From the NCBI GenBank assembly GCA_024082115.1, contig JAMRYE010000010.1:2976001-3040000 (forward strand): a stretch of DNA of 64,000 nt, given 5' to 3'. Numbering within the stretch: position 1 is the first letter of the stretch; the number at the start of each line of letters is the position of its first letter. The notes beneath the pieces were generated by a model, which saw only the letters and a list, made by a program, of their open reading frames with translations, ran no database searches and was not told the origin of the DNA. This stretch comes from Rhinocladiella similis. Its lineage: Eukaryota; Ascomycota; Eurotiomycetes; Chaetothyriales; Herpotrichiellaceae. Position numbers and translations under genes: made by a program. Below are positions 1-10,638 of this stretch, piece by piece.

Positions 1-585
1 AAAATCATGGAGCTCCACCACAGCAAGCATCATCAAACCTACGTGAACTCCTACAACGATGCTGCGGACAAGTATGCCGCCGCGGAAGCCAACGACGATG
101 TAGCTGCCAAGATTGCTCTGCAACCATTGATCAACTTCCACGGCGGCGGTCACCTCAACCACAGCCTGTTCTGGGAGAACTTGGCCCCCAAGAACTCCGG
201 CGGTGGTGAACCTCCCTCTGGAGACCTGGCGACGGCCATCGACACGACGTACGGTGGTCTTGAAGACTTGAAGAAGAAATTTAACGCAGCCTTGGCCGGC
301 ATCCAGGGCAGCGGCTGGGCCTGGTTGGTCAAGGACACACAGACTGGAAACATCTCTATCCAGACATACGCCAACCAAGATCCCGTAGTTGGACGATACA
401 AGCCTCTACTGGGTGTTGATGCTTGGGAACATGCGGTAAGTCATGGCCGACATATTCATGGATTACGCATTAATACTGACAATGCACAGTACTATCTCCA
501 ATACCAGAACCGCAAGGCCGAATACTTCAGTGCCATCTGGGATGTGATCAACTGGAAGGCGGCCGAGAAGCGATTCAGCAGCTAG
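1..585 (+). CDS. SOD2: Manganese/iron superoxide dismutase, 5' end cut by window edge
   Basis: Converts superoxide to hydrogen peroxide and oxygen. The visible frame opens with K-I-M-ELHHSKHH, which in this family lies about 25 residues inside the mature enzyme, so the start codon and any mitochondrial targeting peptide are upstream of base 1. Metal-ligand regions are all visible: the N-terminal HSKHH, the HGGGHLNHSLFW block, and DAWEHA. A GT-AG intron lies at 436-489. It is 54 bp, a multiple of three without an in-frame stop, so a naive reading runs through it; removing it joins DAWEHA directly to YYLQYQNRK, the conserved family sequence. The protein ends at KAAEKRFSS. Whether it is the mitochondrial (SOD2-type) or cytosolic MnSOD cannot be judged without the N terminus. 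Confidence 0.93.
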   Translation, partial: KIMELHHSKHHQTYVNSYNDAADKYAAAEANDDVAAKIALQPLINFHGGGHLNHSLFWENLAPKNSGGGEPPSGDLATAIDTTYGGLEDLKKKFNAALAGIQGSGWAWLVKDTQTGNISIQTYANQDPVVGRYKPLLGVDAWEHAVSHGRHIHGLRINTDNAQYYLQYQNRKAEYFSAIWDVINWKAAEKRFSS

Positions 586-801
586 AAAAGCCCTGCTCAT
601 CCGAAGCATGTACAAAATAAGATGTATAGCCTCCATGCAAGACGAGCATCTAATTGATATCCCACAATTGAAGCGTTGATCATGAAGGCGTTCATTCTCT
701 TCTTTTTCTGTGGCCGGAATCCAAGTACCTCTTACTGAGCATGTGATGTAGACTGTCGTCTTCGTAGGCAGCATTGATAACACGACTATCACGACCTGGT
801 T

Positions 802-2920
802 TCACCTCAAAGACAATGCCCTGGCATCCTCAACAGCGACTCTGATCATTTTCTTGATCTCAGCTTTCCAATTACTTTCTCTCCATCGGTCCCACTGACC
901 AAAGTTTCCGTCTGTTTCCAGGTTCAGCGTCTCATACCCTTCCTTGATGACTTTTTGGATCGCCGCAGGGGACTGATGCGTCTTTTTCCCGTGCTGAGCC
1001 TGCAAAAGACCGTGGTAATGCGACGATACACTAATCAGCGCCTCTATGGAACTTTTCAGGCCGTCGGACTGAGGGCTGCTGCTCGAGTCGCAATACGCTT
1101 GCTTGAACTTGGGCAGAAGATCGTACGCCTCGATCAGCTTGTAGAAGAGGTCGTCGAAACTCGCCGGGTCCGGGAGGAACCCGTCACCCTTGGACAGGCA
1201 GAAAGCAGCGAGGTTAGCAAGCGTGCCGCACAACTCTTCCCGGATGCCCCGTAGATGTCGGAGGTCCGTGGAGTACTGCGTCAGGAACCGGATCAGGGAA
1301 ATCAGCGAGCCCCAGATATACGCCCAGTGATGATGCAGGCGAGTCTTGGTTTGTTCGAGATACGTCACGACGCGGAGGATGATGCCCAGTGCGAGCCTGT
1401 AGAGGTTGACGTCGAGACGTTTGCGGAGGTTGTGGCTGAGCGTGTCGGTGCAGATGTCGAGGATGGCGGTTGCGGGCACTCTGGAAGAGGTGACGAGTGG
1501 TAAGTGGGGAGCTCGCTGGCGGCATAGGCGGATAGTGATTTTCGAGTCGGGCGAACAGATCTTCTTGACGAGTAAGGGATCTTCGACTATTATTCGGAGC
1601 GAGAGGAGACTCAACACTGCATATGTCGACTGTCGGGGCCCACGATAGGCGTGGTGTGAGATGTAAGATGTCGATGAGAGGAAGGTGGACAAGGGTGTTT
1701 CTTTGCTGTTTTTGGCCGTGGAGGGCAGGTTGAGAAGGTTCGCGGAGAAGAGGGAGTTCGCTTGGACGAAGGAATACAGGGATAAAATGCATGCTGCGTC
1801 TTGGTGGGGAAGAGATCCGAACAGGACTTTGGCTTCTTCTTCAGTTGGAGGGAGAGGTTTGTTGGCGTCTGACGACAGAGGACGCAGGCCTACCATTACC
1901 AACGTCGAGTTCAGGTTCCAGGGGACAGGGAGGTCTTCTTGGACCGAGATGTATTGGTTTCGAATGTTTGTGCAGGCGTCGGTGAAATTGTGTACTAGGA
2001 GACGGATGGTCTCTTCGTTGACAAAGTCCTCTAATCGATTTTGATAGACATTTTGAGATTCGAATTTGTTGTAGCTTGAGAGGACGCCAATGATGACGAA
2101 GGCCTTCAACCCGGCGGAGGGCGTTGCGTGGACGTCGTGAACGTACTGGACAAATCAAGTGTAAGCGCCGCGCACTCTCCGCGACTATGAGAGTTCGTGC
2201 TTACCTTCATCAGCGCAGAGAAGAGATCTTTGTGCATGAAGTAGGAGACAAGACTGGTGTGGAAACCTCCTGCGACCAAAGCGAGTGTCGTCTCTAATGC
2301 TTTTGTTCGCAGTGTGTCACTTGTGGATTGACGGATAATCGACTCCAGGCCATGAACGATATCAGACATAGACTGGTCGATGGCGTTTAGCCCGGCAAGC
2401 ACTTCGATTACATCTGTGTTTGGGTTTGGGAACTTCTTGGTAAATACAGCGCATATAAATGCAGTTAAATTCTTCAGCTGTCAGTATTGATGTTGCTTAT
2501 CTGGGGGCGACTGAGAGAAGTGTAGAGCGTACCTCGAGAGCGTTTTCATTCCGGCTATTGTCTCTCGAGCAGGCTTCTACGGTGGCTCGTCTGAAGAATG
2601 CTTGCGTCTGAGTCTGCCCAAAGTATTAGGACTAGGATGTTCCGATCCAGATACACATAGAAGGCCAACTATACTTGCATATGGAGCAGGTCGAAAGCCG
2701 TCATTGGGTCGAGGATTTCGTAGAGTCGCTGCTTGTCGGGCTTGAGAAGAAAGAACTCCCTCCAAAAGCCTTCGGTTGGAACGGATTCATCGCCATCCTC
2801 GTTTGCCAGTGCAGTGAACAGATGGAGATAGAGCTGGACGATTTTCGGCTCGAACGAGTCAGGACGAAGCAGCTGGGTCAATGGGGAGGACTCCATGGTC
2901 GGGACGGCGGGAGGCGGCAT
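802..2920 (-). CDS. ARMH3-like (DUF1741) armadillo-helical protein, four exons
   Basis: Reconstructed as exons 2920-2675, 2613-2533, 2477-2205 and 2145-802, all phase 0, giving 647 residues. The first exon carries GFWREFFLLKPDKQRLYEIL, and the second reads TQAFFRRATVEACSRDNS, a block I recognise from the eukaryotic C10orf76/ARMH3 (DUF1741, UPF0588) family. The rest is predicted mostly helical, with no catalytic motif. The human homologue is a Golgi-associated factor working with PI4KB and GBF1; any such role here is inference from family. A second in-frame Met at codon 9 (base 2896) is an alternative start. The C terminus (DRWRESNWKAEIKKMIRVAVED) has the expected WR..NW..E pattern. It is transcribed away from ISA1 across a shared upstream region. 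Confidence 0.75.
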
Positions 2921-3539
2921 GTGCTAACAGAAACATAGTCTGCGTGTCTTTGAGTGATTCAGAAGCGACAGGATGTAGGTGACCTCAGCTTATAGGGACC
3001 ATGGCTCAAAAACACCGAGATAGTGATATGGGAAGACTGCAGAAGGAGAGAGTTACCTGGCCAAAAAGAAGATATCTGGTGTTCTTGGCAGTCGTCTCTG
3101 GGCCTACCTGGAATGATTCGTGCCAACACAGGCGCACATTGGGCATTGCTGACCTTTTCTCAATAGAACGAAGCCTGTGTGTCTTATTGACGAGGATACA
3201 GGGTAAGATTCTCATACAATGGAATGGTGTTGAGGAGTAAAGCGACCATGCACCTCAACTTGAGACCGTCGACCGAGTCTCGGCGAGGACTTTATTATTC
3301 GAGGGCTTCCGATTGGCCGAATCCCTCCCACACTGTCATTCGGCTTACCAATTCCGAATCGAGACAACTTCGATTTCCCTGCGCTCTTTGTTTCTTCTTC
3401 ACTCCAAACAGTCATTTATTCCTTTTCCGCCATCTTGAATTCCTTCAACGTCCTGCCAACACATCTCCAATGCTACCGCCAGCATTGATATAGAACCCGA
3501 CAACTATCTCAGAATCCCGACTCCGATATCCACCTCACC
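2921..3539. promoter_or_regulatory. Divergent intergenic region between ARMH3-like gene and ISA1
   Basis: These 619 bp separate two head-to-head genes and must hold both promoters. The stretch before ISA1 (about 3380-3530) is C/T-rich, as is usual for fungal transcription start regions. I see no TATA box, RNA gene or repeat. Confidence 0.5.
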
Positions 3540-4292
3540 ATGCTGTCCGCCACCCATCTCCTCCCGGCCACGACGTCATCCGCTGCCTTCTTCAGAGCCC
3601 TCGCCATCGCCTCAACAGCACGATCATGTACTCATACTTTACGGACCTTCTCCTCATGTAATTCACGGCCAGCGTCGTCCAAGCGGGAGCTGTATACAGT
3701 ACCCTCGTATCAGCCACACAGTCTTCCGGGGGACTTTCCGATGCCTCCTCGAAACACCAACATCCCCGACACCTCGATAGCTGGCCCCGAACTACAGCTG
3801 CATGACTTACCACAGCCCAGAAAGACCCCCGAACAGTCCAAGTCTACAGAAGTTGCTAGTATCAGAGTACCCGAGAGAGAAGCTCAAAAGTCGAAGCCTG
3901 TCGAAACGCCCAAGACCGAACAGCCCAAGTCGGCGAAGCCTCGGCGAAGCAAATTGAGACCGCGAAAGGCGGCCTTGACCATAACAACAGACGCTCTATA
4001 TCATTTACGAGAGCTGCTTGATCAGCCAAATCCCAAGATGATTCGGGTGGGAGTGAAGAATAGAGGCTGTTCTGGTCTGGCGTATCATCTGGAATATGTC
4101 GACAAGCCGGCTGCTTTTGACGAAGTTGTGGAGCAAGACGGTGTCAAGGTTTTGATTGATAGTAAAGCGTTATTCAGCATCATAGGGAGCCAAATGGACT
4201 GGAAAGAGGACAAACTCAGCGCCAGATTTGTGTTCAACAATCCCAACATCACAGACCAGTGTGGATGTGGAGAGTCATTCAGCGTTTCATGA
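3540..4292 (+). CDS. ISA1: Mitochondrial iron-sulfur assembly protein ISA1 (HesB/IscA family)
   Basis: A-type carrier for maturation of mitochondrial 4Fe-4S proteins. The 250-residue product is encoded without introns. Residues 1 to about 45 are rich in Ala, Ser, Thr and Arg and almost free of acidic residues, as expected of a mitochondrial presequence. A low-complexity Lys/Pro/Glu spacer (about 90-145) follows. The HesB core runs from about 145 to the end, with the three conserved cysteines at C177 (NRGCSGLAY) and C241/C243 (DQCGCGESFSV). The C-terminal CGCGESF favours Isa1 over Isa2. The N-terminal extension is longer than in bacterial IscA (about 107 residues) and typical of fungi. The gene converges with the Dabb-domain gene downstream. 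Confidence 0.93.
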   Translation: MLSATHLLPATTSSAAFFRALAIASTARSCTHTLRTFSSCNSRPASSKRELYTVPSYQPHSLPGDFPMPPRNTNIPDTSIAGPELQLHDLPQPRKTPEQSKSTEVASIRVPEREAQKSKPVETPKTEQPKSAKPRRSKLRPRKAALTITTDALYHLRELLDQPNPKMIRVGVKNRGCSGLAYHLEYVDKPAAFDEVVEQDGVKVLIDSKALFSIIGSQMDWKEDKLSARFVFNNPNITDQCGCGESFSVS

Positions 4293-4458
4293 TCAGAAAG
4301 GAGCCTTACAGCGTTCAAGCAGGCATCACATAGATGATGTTGATGATGATGGCAGCAGCCCGGTTATAATGCATGTCTATACCTATTCAATGGCGAACTA
4401 TGCGTTCGTTTACAGACTTTGTCAACTCAGGTCCGAGTCCAAGCCTCGTTCAGGTCAT

Positions 4459-4923
4459 TCAGTACACGCCCTTCTCGTAATCAATCACTCTGACATCGTC
4501 AAATCTCGGACTGTTTTTCTTGACAAAGGCTTGGTGAGTAGGGTCTTTGGAAACGTAGTAATCCCGGTCTTGACTCGATGCGAATTCGACTACGAAGCCA
4601 TGTGTGAAGCCACCCTGGAAAGGTCAGTTCATAGGGACTACACTGACAGCAGGAGAAATATCATGGCATTCGAGAAACTAACCTGAGCACCTTCTGGGCT
4701 GTTATCGACACCACCAGATGAAGACACGATGTATGGTTTATTTGACGTTGGGTCGATGCAAGTAGCTTTCAAGCCCAGCATATCATCACAGAACTAAGGG
4801 AAAGGAGTCAGTTTTCTGTAGCTTCACAACCCTCTACTTGGTTGGAGAAAGACCAACCTCTTTCTTTTCCGAGTCACTCAAGGAAGACTTCAGTTTGAAC
4901 AAGACAATATGAACGATAGACAT
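4459..4923 (-). CDS. Stress-responsive A/B-barrel (Dabb) domain protein, three exons
   Basis: A small gene visible only after splicing: exons 4923-4858, 4793-4683 and 4614-4459, all phase 0, giving 110 residues. It starts MSIVHIVLFKLK, the first strand of the ferredoxin-like dimeric A/B barrel, and contains GGFTHGFVVEF and DYYVSKDPTHQAFV, which are the hallmark stretches of the Dabb family, before ending in VIDYEKGVY. The full length matches a single-domain Dabb protein. Members include plant stress proteins and some polyketide cyclases; no substrate can be inferred. The introns are 64 and 68 bp with good donor and acceptor sites. It is convergent with ISA1. Confidence 0.88.
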
Positions 4924-5625
4924 GTTGATGATTTTGTGTGAGAGACAAGATTAAGAGATGAGGTGAGGCGACGGTAAGTAGTTCTCGGGCAATCATCTAT
5001 CGTTATATACCTACCTGAGGTATATTCTGGCATGTATCGACGTGAATGGAGATCGTATCGTATACCTGGTAGATTTTGTAAGCCAGTCGGTAGCAAACGG
5101 TCCGATGGCTTGATTCGATTACTGCACTGACTGCTAGAAGTCGGATCTCTGTGTTGGACCCTGCGAGATGATGATGCGGGGCATTTGTTGCGTATTACAA
5201 TATACAATATATGTTTAGCAGATCTTGACGTGGGTTTTTTTATTCTGCCCCTCATGTTCATGTTCATATCAGCCATAGCATATGTTTTATTAGTGACGCC
5301 TTTACGTACCTTTAGTATCACCACATCATATCTTTTTGTTTATAGATATCTATATCTATCTTCTATCACAAAATCACAAAATCACAAAATCACAATATCA
5401 TACCAGTCTTCCCAGCGTGCCGAGCTTGACATTTACACCCAGAAATCCACCAGATTCGCAACTACGCCTTCAACAACTTCTGCCCTTCCTCCGGCCGCTC
5501 CCCCGAACCCTATACAAGCTCACACTCGAATTAAAGACCACACACACACACACACACACACAACACCCCTTCCTCTTCTACGCTCATAAGACGCTACATA
5601 CACCATCTCGAGAACCTTTCCCACC
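4924..5625. other. Intergenic, upstream of both Dabb gene and ureG
   Basis: About 700 bp of divergent upstream sequence. It contains an AT-rich stretch (about 5180-5400), a short tandem array of CACAAAAT units near 5367-5397, and a CA microsatellite at 5539-5562 in the probable ureG leader. No gene is seen. Confidence 0.5.
5539..5562 (+). repeat. (CA)n microsatellite in ureG leader
   Basis: Twelve uninterrupted CA units lie about 65 bp upstream of the UreG start codon, probably in its transcribed leader. Confidence 0.9.
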
Positions 5626-6450
5626 ATGGCCACCCACTCCCACGACGGCGGGCCCTCGCACTCGCATGACCACAACAACGCAGCACCCCACGGCCACTCC
5701 CACGAGATCCTCGATGGCCCCGGCTCCTACCTTCACCGTGAGATGCCCATCGTCGAAGGCCGCGACTTCTCCGACCGAGCATTCACAATCGGCATCGGCG
5801 GGCCCGTCGGCTCAGGCAAGACGGCCCTCATGCTCGAGCTCTGCCTTGCCCTGCGCAAAGAATACAACATCGCCGCAGTGACCAACGACATCTTCACCCG
5901 CGAAGATGCCGAGTTCCTCACGAAACACGGCGCCCTCACACCCGAACGCATCGTCGCTATCGAGACAGGCGGGTGCCCGCACGCCGCTGTACGCGAGGAC
6001 ATCTCCGCCAATCTCCTCGCCCTGCAGGGCCTACATGCAAAGTTCGGCACGGATTTATTGCTGATCGAGTCTGGCGGCGACAACCTCGCGGCCAACTACT
6101 CGCGTGAACTGGCGGATTTCATCATCTACGTGATCGACGTCGCAGGCGGTGACAAGGTGCCCAGAAAAGGCGGACCCGGCATAACGGGTAGCGACCTCCT
6201 CGTGATCAACAAGTGCGACCTTGCGATCGCGGTCGGAGCGGACGTGGATTTGATGGAGCGTGAGGCGAACAAGATGCGAGAGGGTGGGCCTGTGGTGAGG
6301 GCTGTGATCAAGAATGGCGTCGGCGTCAAGGAGACGGTCGATATGATTCTGAGTGCCTGGAAGAGTACGACGGGGTATAGTGAGAGCAGGAAACGGTGGG
6401 CAAATGGTGGACAGAGAGGGAGTGGTGAGCAACCTAAGGTTAGTAGGTGA
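5626..6450 (+). CDS. ureG: Urease accessory GTPase UreG
   Basis: SIMIBI-class GTPase that powers nickel delivery into apo-urease together with UreF/UreD (and UreE in bacteria). The product is 274 residues from one exon. The first 26 residues hold eight histidines in HSH/HDH/HGHSH groups; UreE-less eukaryotes often carry such a nickel-binding tail on UreG. The P-loop GPVGSGKT lies at 59-66, the metal-binding CPH at 118-120 in ETGGCPHAAVRED, ESGGDNLAANYS at about 149-160, and the base-recognition NKCD at 196-199. The last 35 residues (SESRKRW onward) are less conserved and could hide a short terminal intron, although no stop forces one. It converges with UTP7. Confidence 0.95.
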   Translation: MATHSHDGGPSHSHDHNNAAPHGHSHEILDGPGSYLHREMPIVEGRDFSDRAFTIGIGGPVGSGKTALMLELCLALRKEYNIAAVTNDIFTREDAEFLTKHGALTPERIVAIETGGCPHAAVREDISANLLALQGLHAKFGTDLLLIESGGDNLAANYSRELADFIIYVIDVAGGDKVPRKGGPGITGSDLLVINKCDLAIAVGADVDLMEREANKMREGGPVVRAVIKNGVGVKETVDMILSAWKSTTGYSESRKRWANGGQRGSGEQPKVSR

Positions 6451-6985
6451 AAACAGGATTGACCGGGAGAAAGAGCAACCTTACTCATGTGTGTGCCTTA
6501 CGGGACGAGGGCGACGGAAGAACCCTGAGCCGTTGGGTACTTCAGTACTCTTGCAAGGTATAGATGTACACAGTACACATATGCATTCTACCCATCTTAA
6601 ATAGGTCAGTATGTTGGATCTTTCACCAACACCGAGCACAGCACGAGCATGCAGTAAGCATGGAAGTCCGAGGTACGGGGAACTACAGACAGGCACGGAA
6701 GGGCTACTGAGTACAAGAGAACGAAGTGGGATGATTTCATGAAACGTTGCGCAAAACAACACAAAAAGAACAATTCTGTTAAGATGGATAGAAATGTTAC
6801 GGCGTGGCATTTGACGACGGTGAACGATCTATAGGGCAAGGACAAGAACAGAAGGCAATCAACGGATCCGTGGAGGTTATATGGTATCTCTGAGGGAAAC
6901 TCAGTGCAGACTTTATATTCTGCCTCCTTTTTTTTCCCTCCCCAGGGATAGGCTCTATCTACCATCAAGTATCCACGGTAAACAC
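6451..6985. other. Intergenic between convergent ureG and UTP7
   Basis: These 535 bp contain the 3' ends of two convergent transcripts. No gene, repeat or RNA is seen. Confidence 0.5.
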
Positions 6986-8662
6986 TCAAGCTCCTCTTTT
7001 GGCAAATCTAGCCAAAGCAGGCCCCAGTTCAACTTTATCCTGGATCAGCTTGTTCTTTGCTTTCTCGGCGCGCTCCTTCTTCATCTCCTCAAGACGCAGC
7101 CTCTTCTCGTCCACGACATTCTTGCCGCCTTTCTTTCTCAGGTGTCTCCGCAGGGCACTGTTCCTGCCACGGCCGCGGTTCCGCTCCTTGAGTTTCGCCA
7201 GCGGATCCTCCGGCAGCGCGTCCAGATCCTTTTCGCGTCTCCTCTGTTCGGCGCTACGTCGATCCAGGGTGCCGATAAAGTTGGGGTCCAGCGCGATCGT
7301 CTCCGGTTGGAGTTTGGTGAGGAGAGACTTGACTTCGGTCTCTTGTCGCTGTTTGCGTGTCTCGTACGGGTTGACTTCGAGGGCGTCGTAGTTGGCCTCG
7401 CCTGCCCCGGGGACGATGATGCTGCTGAACCCGTCGGCGTGCGAGATGCCGAGGACGTCGTCGAAGGGGCAGAAGCGGACGCGCTCCACGCGTTGCCCGT
7501 CGTGGCCCCAGTTGAGATAGGGGGATTGGATCTTGGACGGGTCCGGTGAGGCCGCCGAGGCAGTGAAAAGGTCCTTCCAGATCGTCACTCCCGTGCCGTT
7601 GCCGATGGCCGCGAGACCGCGGTCGGAGATGTCGATGGTCGTGGCGGGTTGTCTGGTTGTGTACGAGTGCACCTCCTTCAGCGCTCGGAGGTCCCAGAGT
7701 TTCAGGCGGAGATCTTGGCCGCCGCAAAGCATGTAGTGGCCTGATCGGTCGATGGCGATGGACCGCACCGGTCCCGCGTTCGACTGCATCTTGACCAGGG
7801 GTGTCGTCGAGTTGGGAGACCATAATGACACGGTGCCGTTTTGGTGTCCAACGTGGAGGATGGCGTTATAGGGGTTTTGAGCAAGCGATGTAGGCGCGCC
7901 CTTTCGTGTTGGATGCTCTGCTACGATCTGTCCGGTCGAGGTGTCTGTGTAGCGCAGAAATCCGCTGTTCTCAATGCCAGCCAGGAGGAAGTGGTACGGG
8001 AGGAATTCGAGGTGCGTGGTCTCGACGTATTTCTTGAGACAGTGTATTTCGACTCCGGCGTGGTCGTAGATGTACGTGTGCTTCTTCTGCGCCACAGCAA
8101 AGTACTGGTCATTGTGCAGCCACTTGGCATCTCTTACGGTCTCGTTCAAATGTAGTTCGCATCCCGGCTTCCCTGCTCGCCATTCGCATGTGGCGATATG
8201 TCCTTTTCGTCCGGCAAGAAGGAGGCTGCGTCCGTTACGTGTGTAGTCCGAGACGTACGGTCCTAGGTCGAGTTTGAATTCGATGGACTTTTTGGCCTCC
8301 TGGATTCCAACGGCGTCAAGTATGTCCCCTTGTCTGACTTTGTATGTTCTCTCGAGCTCCGCCTCGGGCTGGAGAAAGCCTTCTTGGTTCTCATATAGAA
8401 TTTCTGCATCTTTTGCGGTAAGCACTGCGGTTCGGTACTTGTTCTCGATACGTTTGAGATCAGCACGAAGTTTCTTGTCCTTGACCTCATTCAGGCGGAC
8501 CGGTCGACCTCGTCCATATTTCTTCCGTGCGTCTGCAAGGCGTTTCTGGTTCGCCTTGTCCTCCGCAGTTAACGTGCCTGTCGGTGCTCGATTTGTCTTT
8601 GTGGGTGGCTGAATATTGTGGATGGTGAGTTGTCCAGCACCGTTTTCTACTAGACTCTCCAT
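6986..8662 (-). CDS. UTP7: U3 snoRNP protein UTP7 (WDR46/BING4 family)
   Basis: WD40 component of the 90S/SSU processome in the nucleolus, needed for 18S rRNA maturation. The Met at 8662 (MESLVENGAGQL) gives 558 residues, close to the 554 of yeast Utp7; the frame stays open upstream to a Met at 8788, but the added 42 residues look non-conserved. A Lys/Arg-rich helical N-terminal part (KKYGRGRPVRLNEVKDKKLR) precedes WD repeats with recognisable GHIATCEW, LAGIENSGFLRY and GGQDLRLKLWDLR segments. The BING4 C-terminal region follows, rich in basic residues (RNRGRGRNSALRRHLRKKGG), ending FAKRGA. There are no introns in the coding part. Confidence 0.93.
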   Translation of the reverse strand: MESLVENGAGQLTIHNIQPPTKTNRAPTGTLTAEDKANQKRLADARKKYGRGRPVRLNEVKDKKLRADLKRIENKYRTAVLTAKDAEILYENQEGFLQPEAELERTYKVRQGDILDAVGIQEAKKSIEFKLDLGPYVSDYTRNGRSLLLAGRKGHIATCEWRAGKPGCELHLNETVRDAKWLHNDQYFAVAQKKHTYIYDHAGVEIHCLKKYVETTHLEFLPYHFLLAGIENSGFLRYTDTSTGQIVAEHPTRKGAPTSLAQNPYNAILHVGHQNGTVSLWSPNSTTPLVKMQSNAGPVRSIAIDRSGHYMLCGGQDLRLKLWDLRALKEVHSYTTRQPATTIDISDRGLAAIGNGTGVTIWKDLFTASAASPDPSKIQSPYLNWGHDGQRVERVRFCPFDDVLGISHADGFSSIIVPGAGEANYDALEVNPYETRKQRQETEVKSLLTKLQPETIALDPNFIGTLDRRSAEQRRREKDLDALPEDPLAKLKERNRGRGRNSALRRHLRKKGGKNVVDEKRLRLEEMKKERAEKAKNKLIQDKVELGPALARFAKRGA

Positions 8663-9429
8663 GTTATTTCTTGCAATCCTGCGGAAAGGAAGAGCAAGGC
8701 TGAAAGGATAGAGGATGTTTTCATTCAACGGAGACGGCAATTCTGGTCGTCTTGTTTCCTCTCCGCATCCAAAAATTTCGGTCGGCATACCTTCTCAAAT
8801 CGAAAGCGGAGAATTCATACTCCGTACACCGTCCAACGTTATCCGACTGAAACGCCTTTTTCATTCATCCTCGTTTCTTGCGACCGTGCAAGAATGGGCC
8901 TTTCTTCTATTGTCTGAATGCCTAGGAGGAACGAGAAAAGGAACAAAAATTTGGAGATTCAAAGCCCAGACCAAGCTTCTTCTAATACTTATGCCGACTA
9001 TGATCACCTATACTCCGCCTAGTACTTTGTACCTAGGTCAAAAAGCTCCTCATGATCATGGAAACCTGCTGAAGACTCTCTCAATGTAATCCTCTAAGCA
9101 GCTGGTTTTCAAGGATAAGCCCAACCTCCAAAGCACTTGAACCAAAGGGTTGCAATTCGACGCGATGAGTCTTACTAGTGGCCATCAAGGCGGTCCTTTG
9201 TTGGATGAAAGTTCACCGGTTAAATATACCTACCATGGAATAAATTGACACGGGGACCAGTTAAAGTGATATGGTCGTTCGAGGTTGGCAGGTGTTCCGT
9301 TCACCTTCACTGCCGACCTGTATCGTCGACAGGGCTATATCCTCGATATTGATTTGTACCATTTTCCATCAGCCTATGAAACCACCTCGGGAACGCGAAT
9401 GATATTGACATGGTCCATGCCAGCCTCTA
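8663..9429. other. Intergenic: UTP7 promoter and 3' side of CFA-like gene
   Basis: These 767 bp lie between two genes on the minus strand. One copy of the recurring 9-mer TACTCCGTA sits at 8818-8826, about 160 bp upstream of the UTP7 start. No gene is seen. Confidence 0.5.
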
Positions 9430-10638
9430 TCAACAAAGGTTGCCCACGAATTGACAAATCCGGCGCAGCGTTGATGGCCGTGGCCCTGGAGAAAGCGTTC
9501 TCTCAGCAACGAGATGGTACGCTTGTAGGCTGTTCGTGTGAAAAGCATGGGTGCCACCCCATAGAAATAGACGGAATATACGATAAGTCTCTTCTCCCCA
9601 TCCAGCGATAATCTTGTCTCTGGCGGCGTCAAGTCGCGTTGCCCATTCGAGCATTGTCAGCTCGTAATCTTTGGTCTCCCGCTTGACATCCAGAATCTCA
9701 AACCCGTGGTACAACAACTCCGCCTTGACATCTTGGAGAGTCATGAACGAATGAGTGCCCGTCCAGACATAGTCTCTCGAAAATGAACTGACGGCATACT
9801 TCTCTACCGCTGCTGAAGCGTCAAGATAGAGTCGACCTTCCGGCTTCAGCATACCCCAGGCTGTGCGTGCGAAACGGCGGTAGATGGGAATGTGTTCAAT
9901 CACACCATAAATGACTGCATGGTCATACGGCTCCTGAGGTTGATGGTCGAGGAAGTCCTGTAGGAAAACTTGACCTGGCAATTCGTGTTCGTATATCAAG
10001 CCGCGAATGTACCATGCCGAATCCGGCGCGATGGTGAGGGTGGTGACGTGCACACCCCTTGCACCACAATACTGTGTGACACCACCCCATCCGCCGCCGA
10101 TGTCAAGGAGCCGCATTCCCTTTTTGAGGCCAAGTCCCTCCCACATTGACTCCAGCTTATGCTCGGATGCCTCTTCGATCGATTCGTCCGGACTGTGGAA
10201 CAGGCCGTGGGAATAGAAGCGATACCGCCGGTCGATGTATGTCAGGTAAAAGTCATCACCACGGCTGTAGTGTTTGCTGATCGCTTGGGCGTTCATTGTT
10301 GTCGTGGTTCGGATGAGATCCCAGACGAACTGGATCTTCTGACGCAGCGGAACCTTCTCTCGCAGCCTCGACCGAGCACCAAACAAGACACCAAGGTCTC
10401 CCTCGACATCGATATCGCCTTTTACAAAGGCATTGCCGACTCCCAGCTCAGTCATTGGCGTGCGCAGAGAATGTGCCGTTCTGAAGGTCATCCTGTAAAC
10501 TGGTTCTCCGTGGCCGATTTGAACGATAGAGCTATTAGGTAGCTAGATTTCACCAGGGATATTTAGTCCAGCAAGGAGTGGCGCGAGGCCTGTACGTGGC
10601 AAGGACCTCATTGCACTGTACAAACTCTGTTGCGCCAT
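9430..10638 (-). pseudogene. Cyclopropane-fatty-acyl-phospholipid synthase-like methyltransferase with in-frame TAG
   Basis: SAM-dependent enzyme family that methylates unsaturated lipid acyl chains. From ATG at 10638 the frame reads MAQQSLYSAMRSLPRTGLAP through NIPGEI, hits TAG at 10545-10543 (codon 32), and continues in the same frame with LPNSSIVQIGHGEPVYRMTF and the whole family core to a stop at 9430. Family signatures are HYSRGDDFY (a version of HYDLGNDFY), the SAM loop LLDIGGGWGGV at about codons 178-188, GVIEHIP and LFLWGGTHAF. Both sides of the TAG look like the N-terminal strand region of the family, so the break is inside conserved sequence. No plausible intron removes it: the only GT..AG pair around it would be 22 nt. 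A 353-residue protein could start at the Met at 10491, and readthrough is possible. I call it a probable young pseudogene. Confidence 0.72.

Noticed and set aside
10521..10560. A short intron that would remove the TAG in the CFA-like gene
   Set aside because: The only GT..AG pair around the stop spans about 22 nt, far below the shortest introns here (45 bp) and with no branch site. The frame is identical on both sides, so a point stop is simpler.
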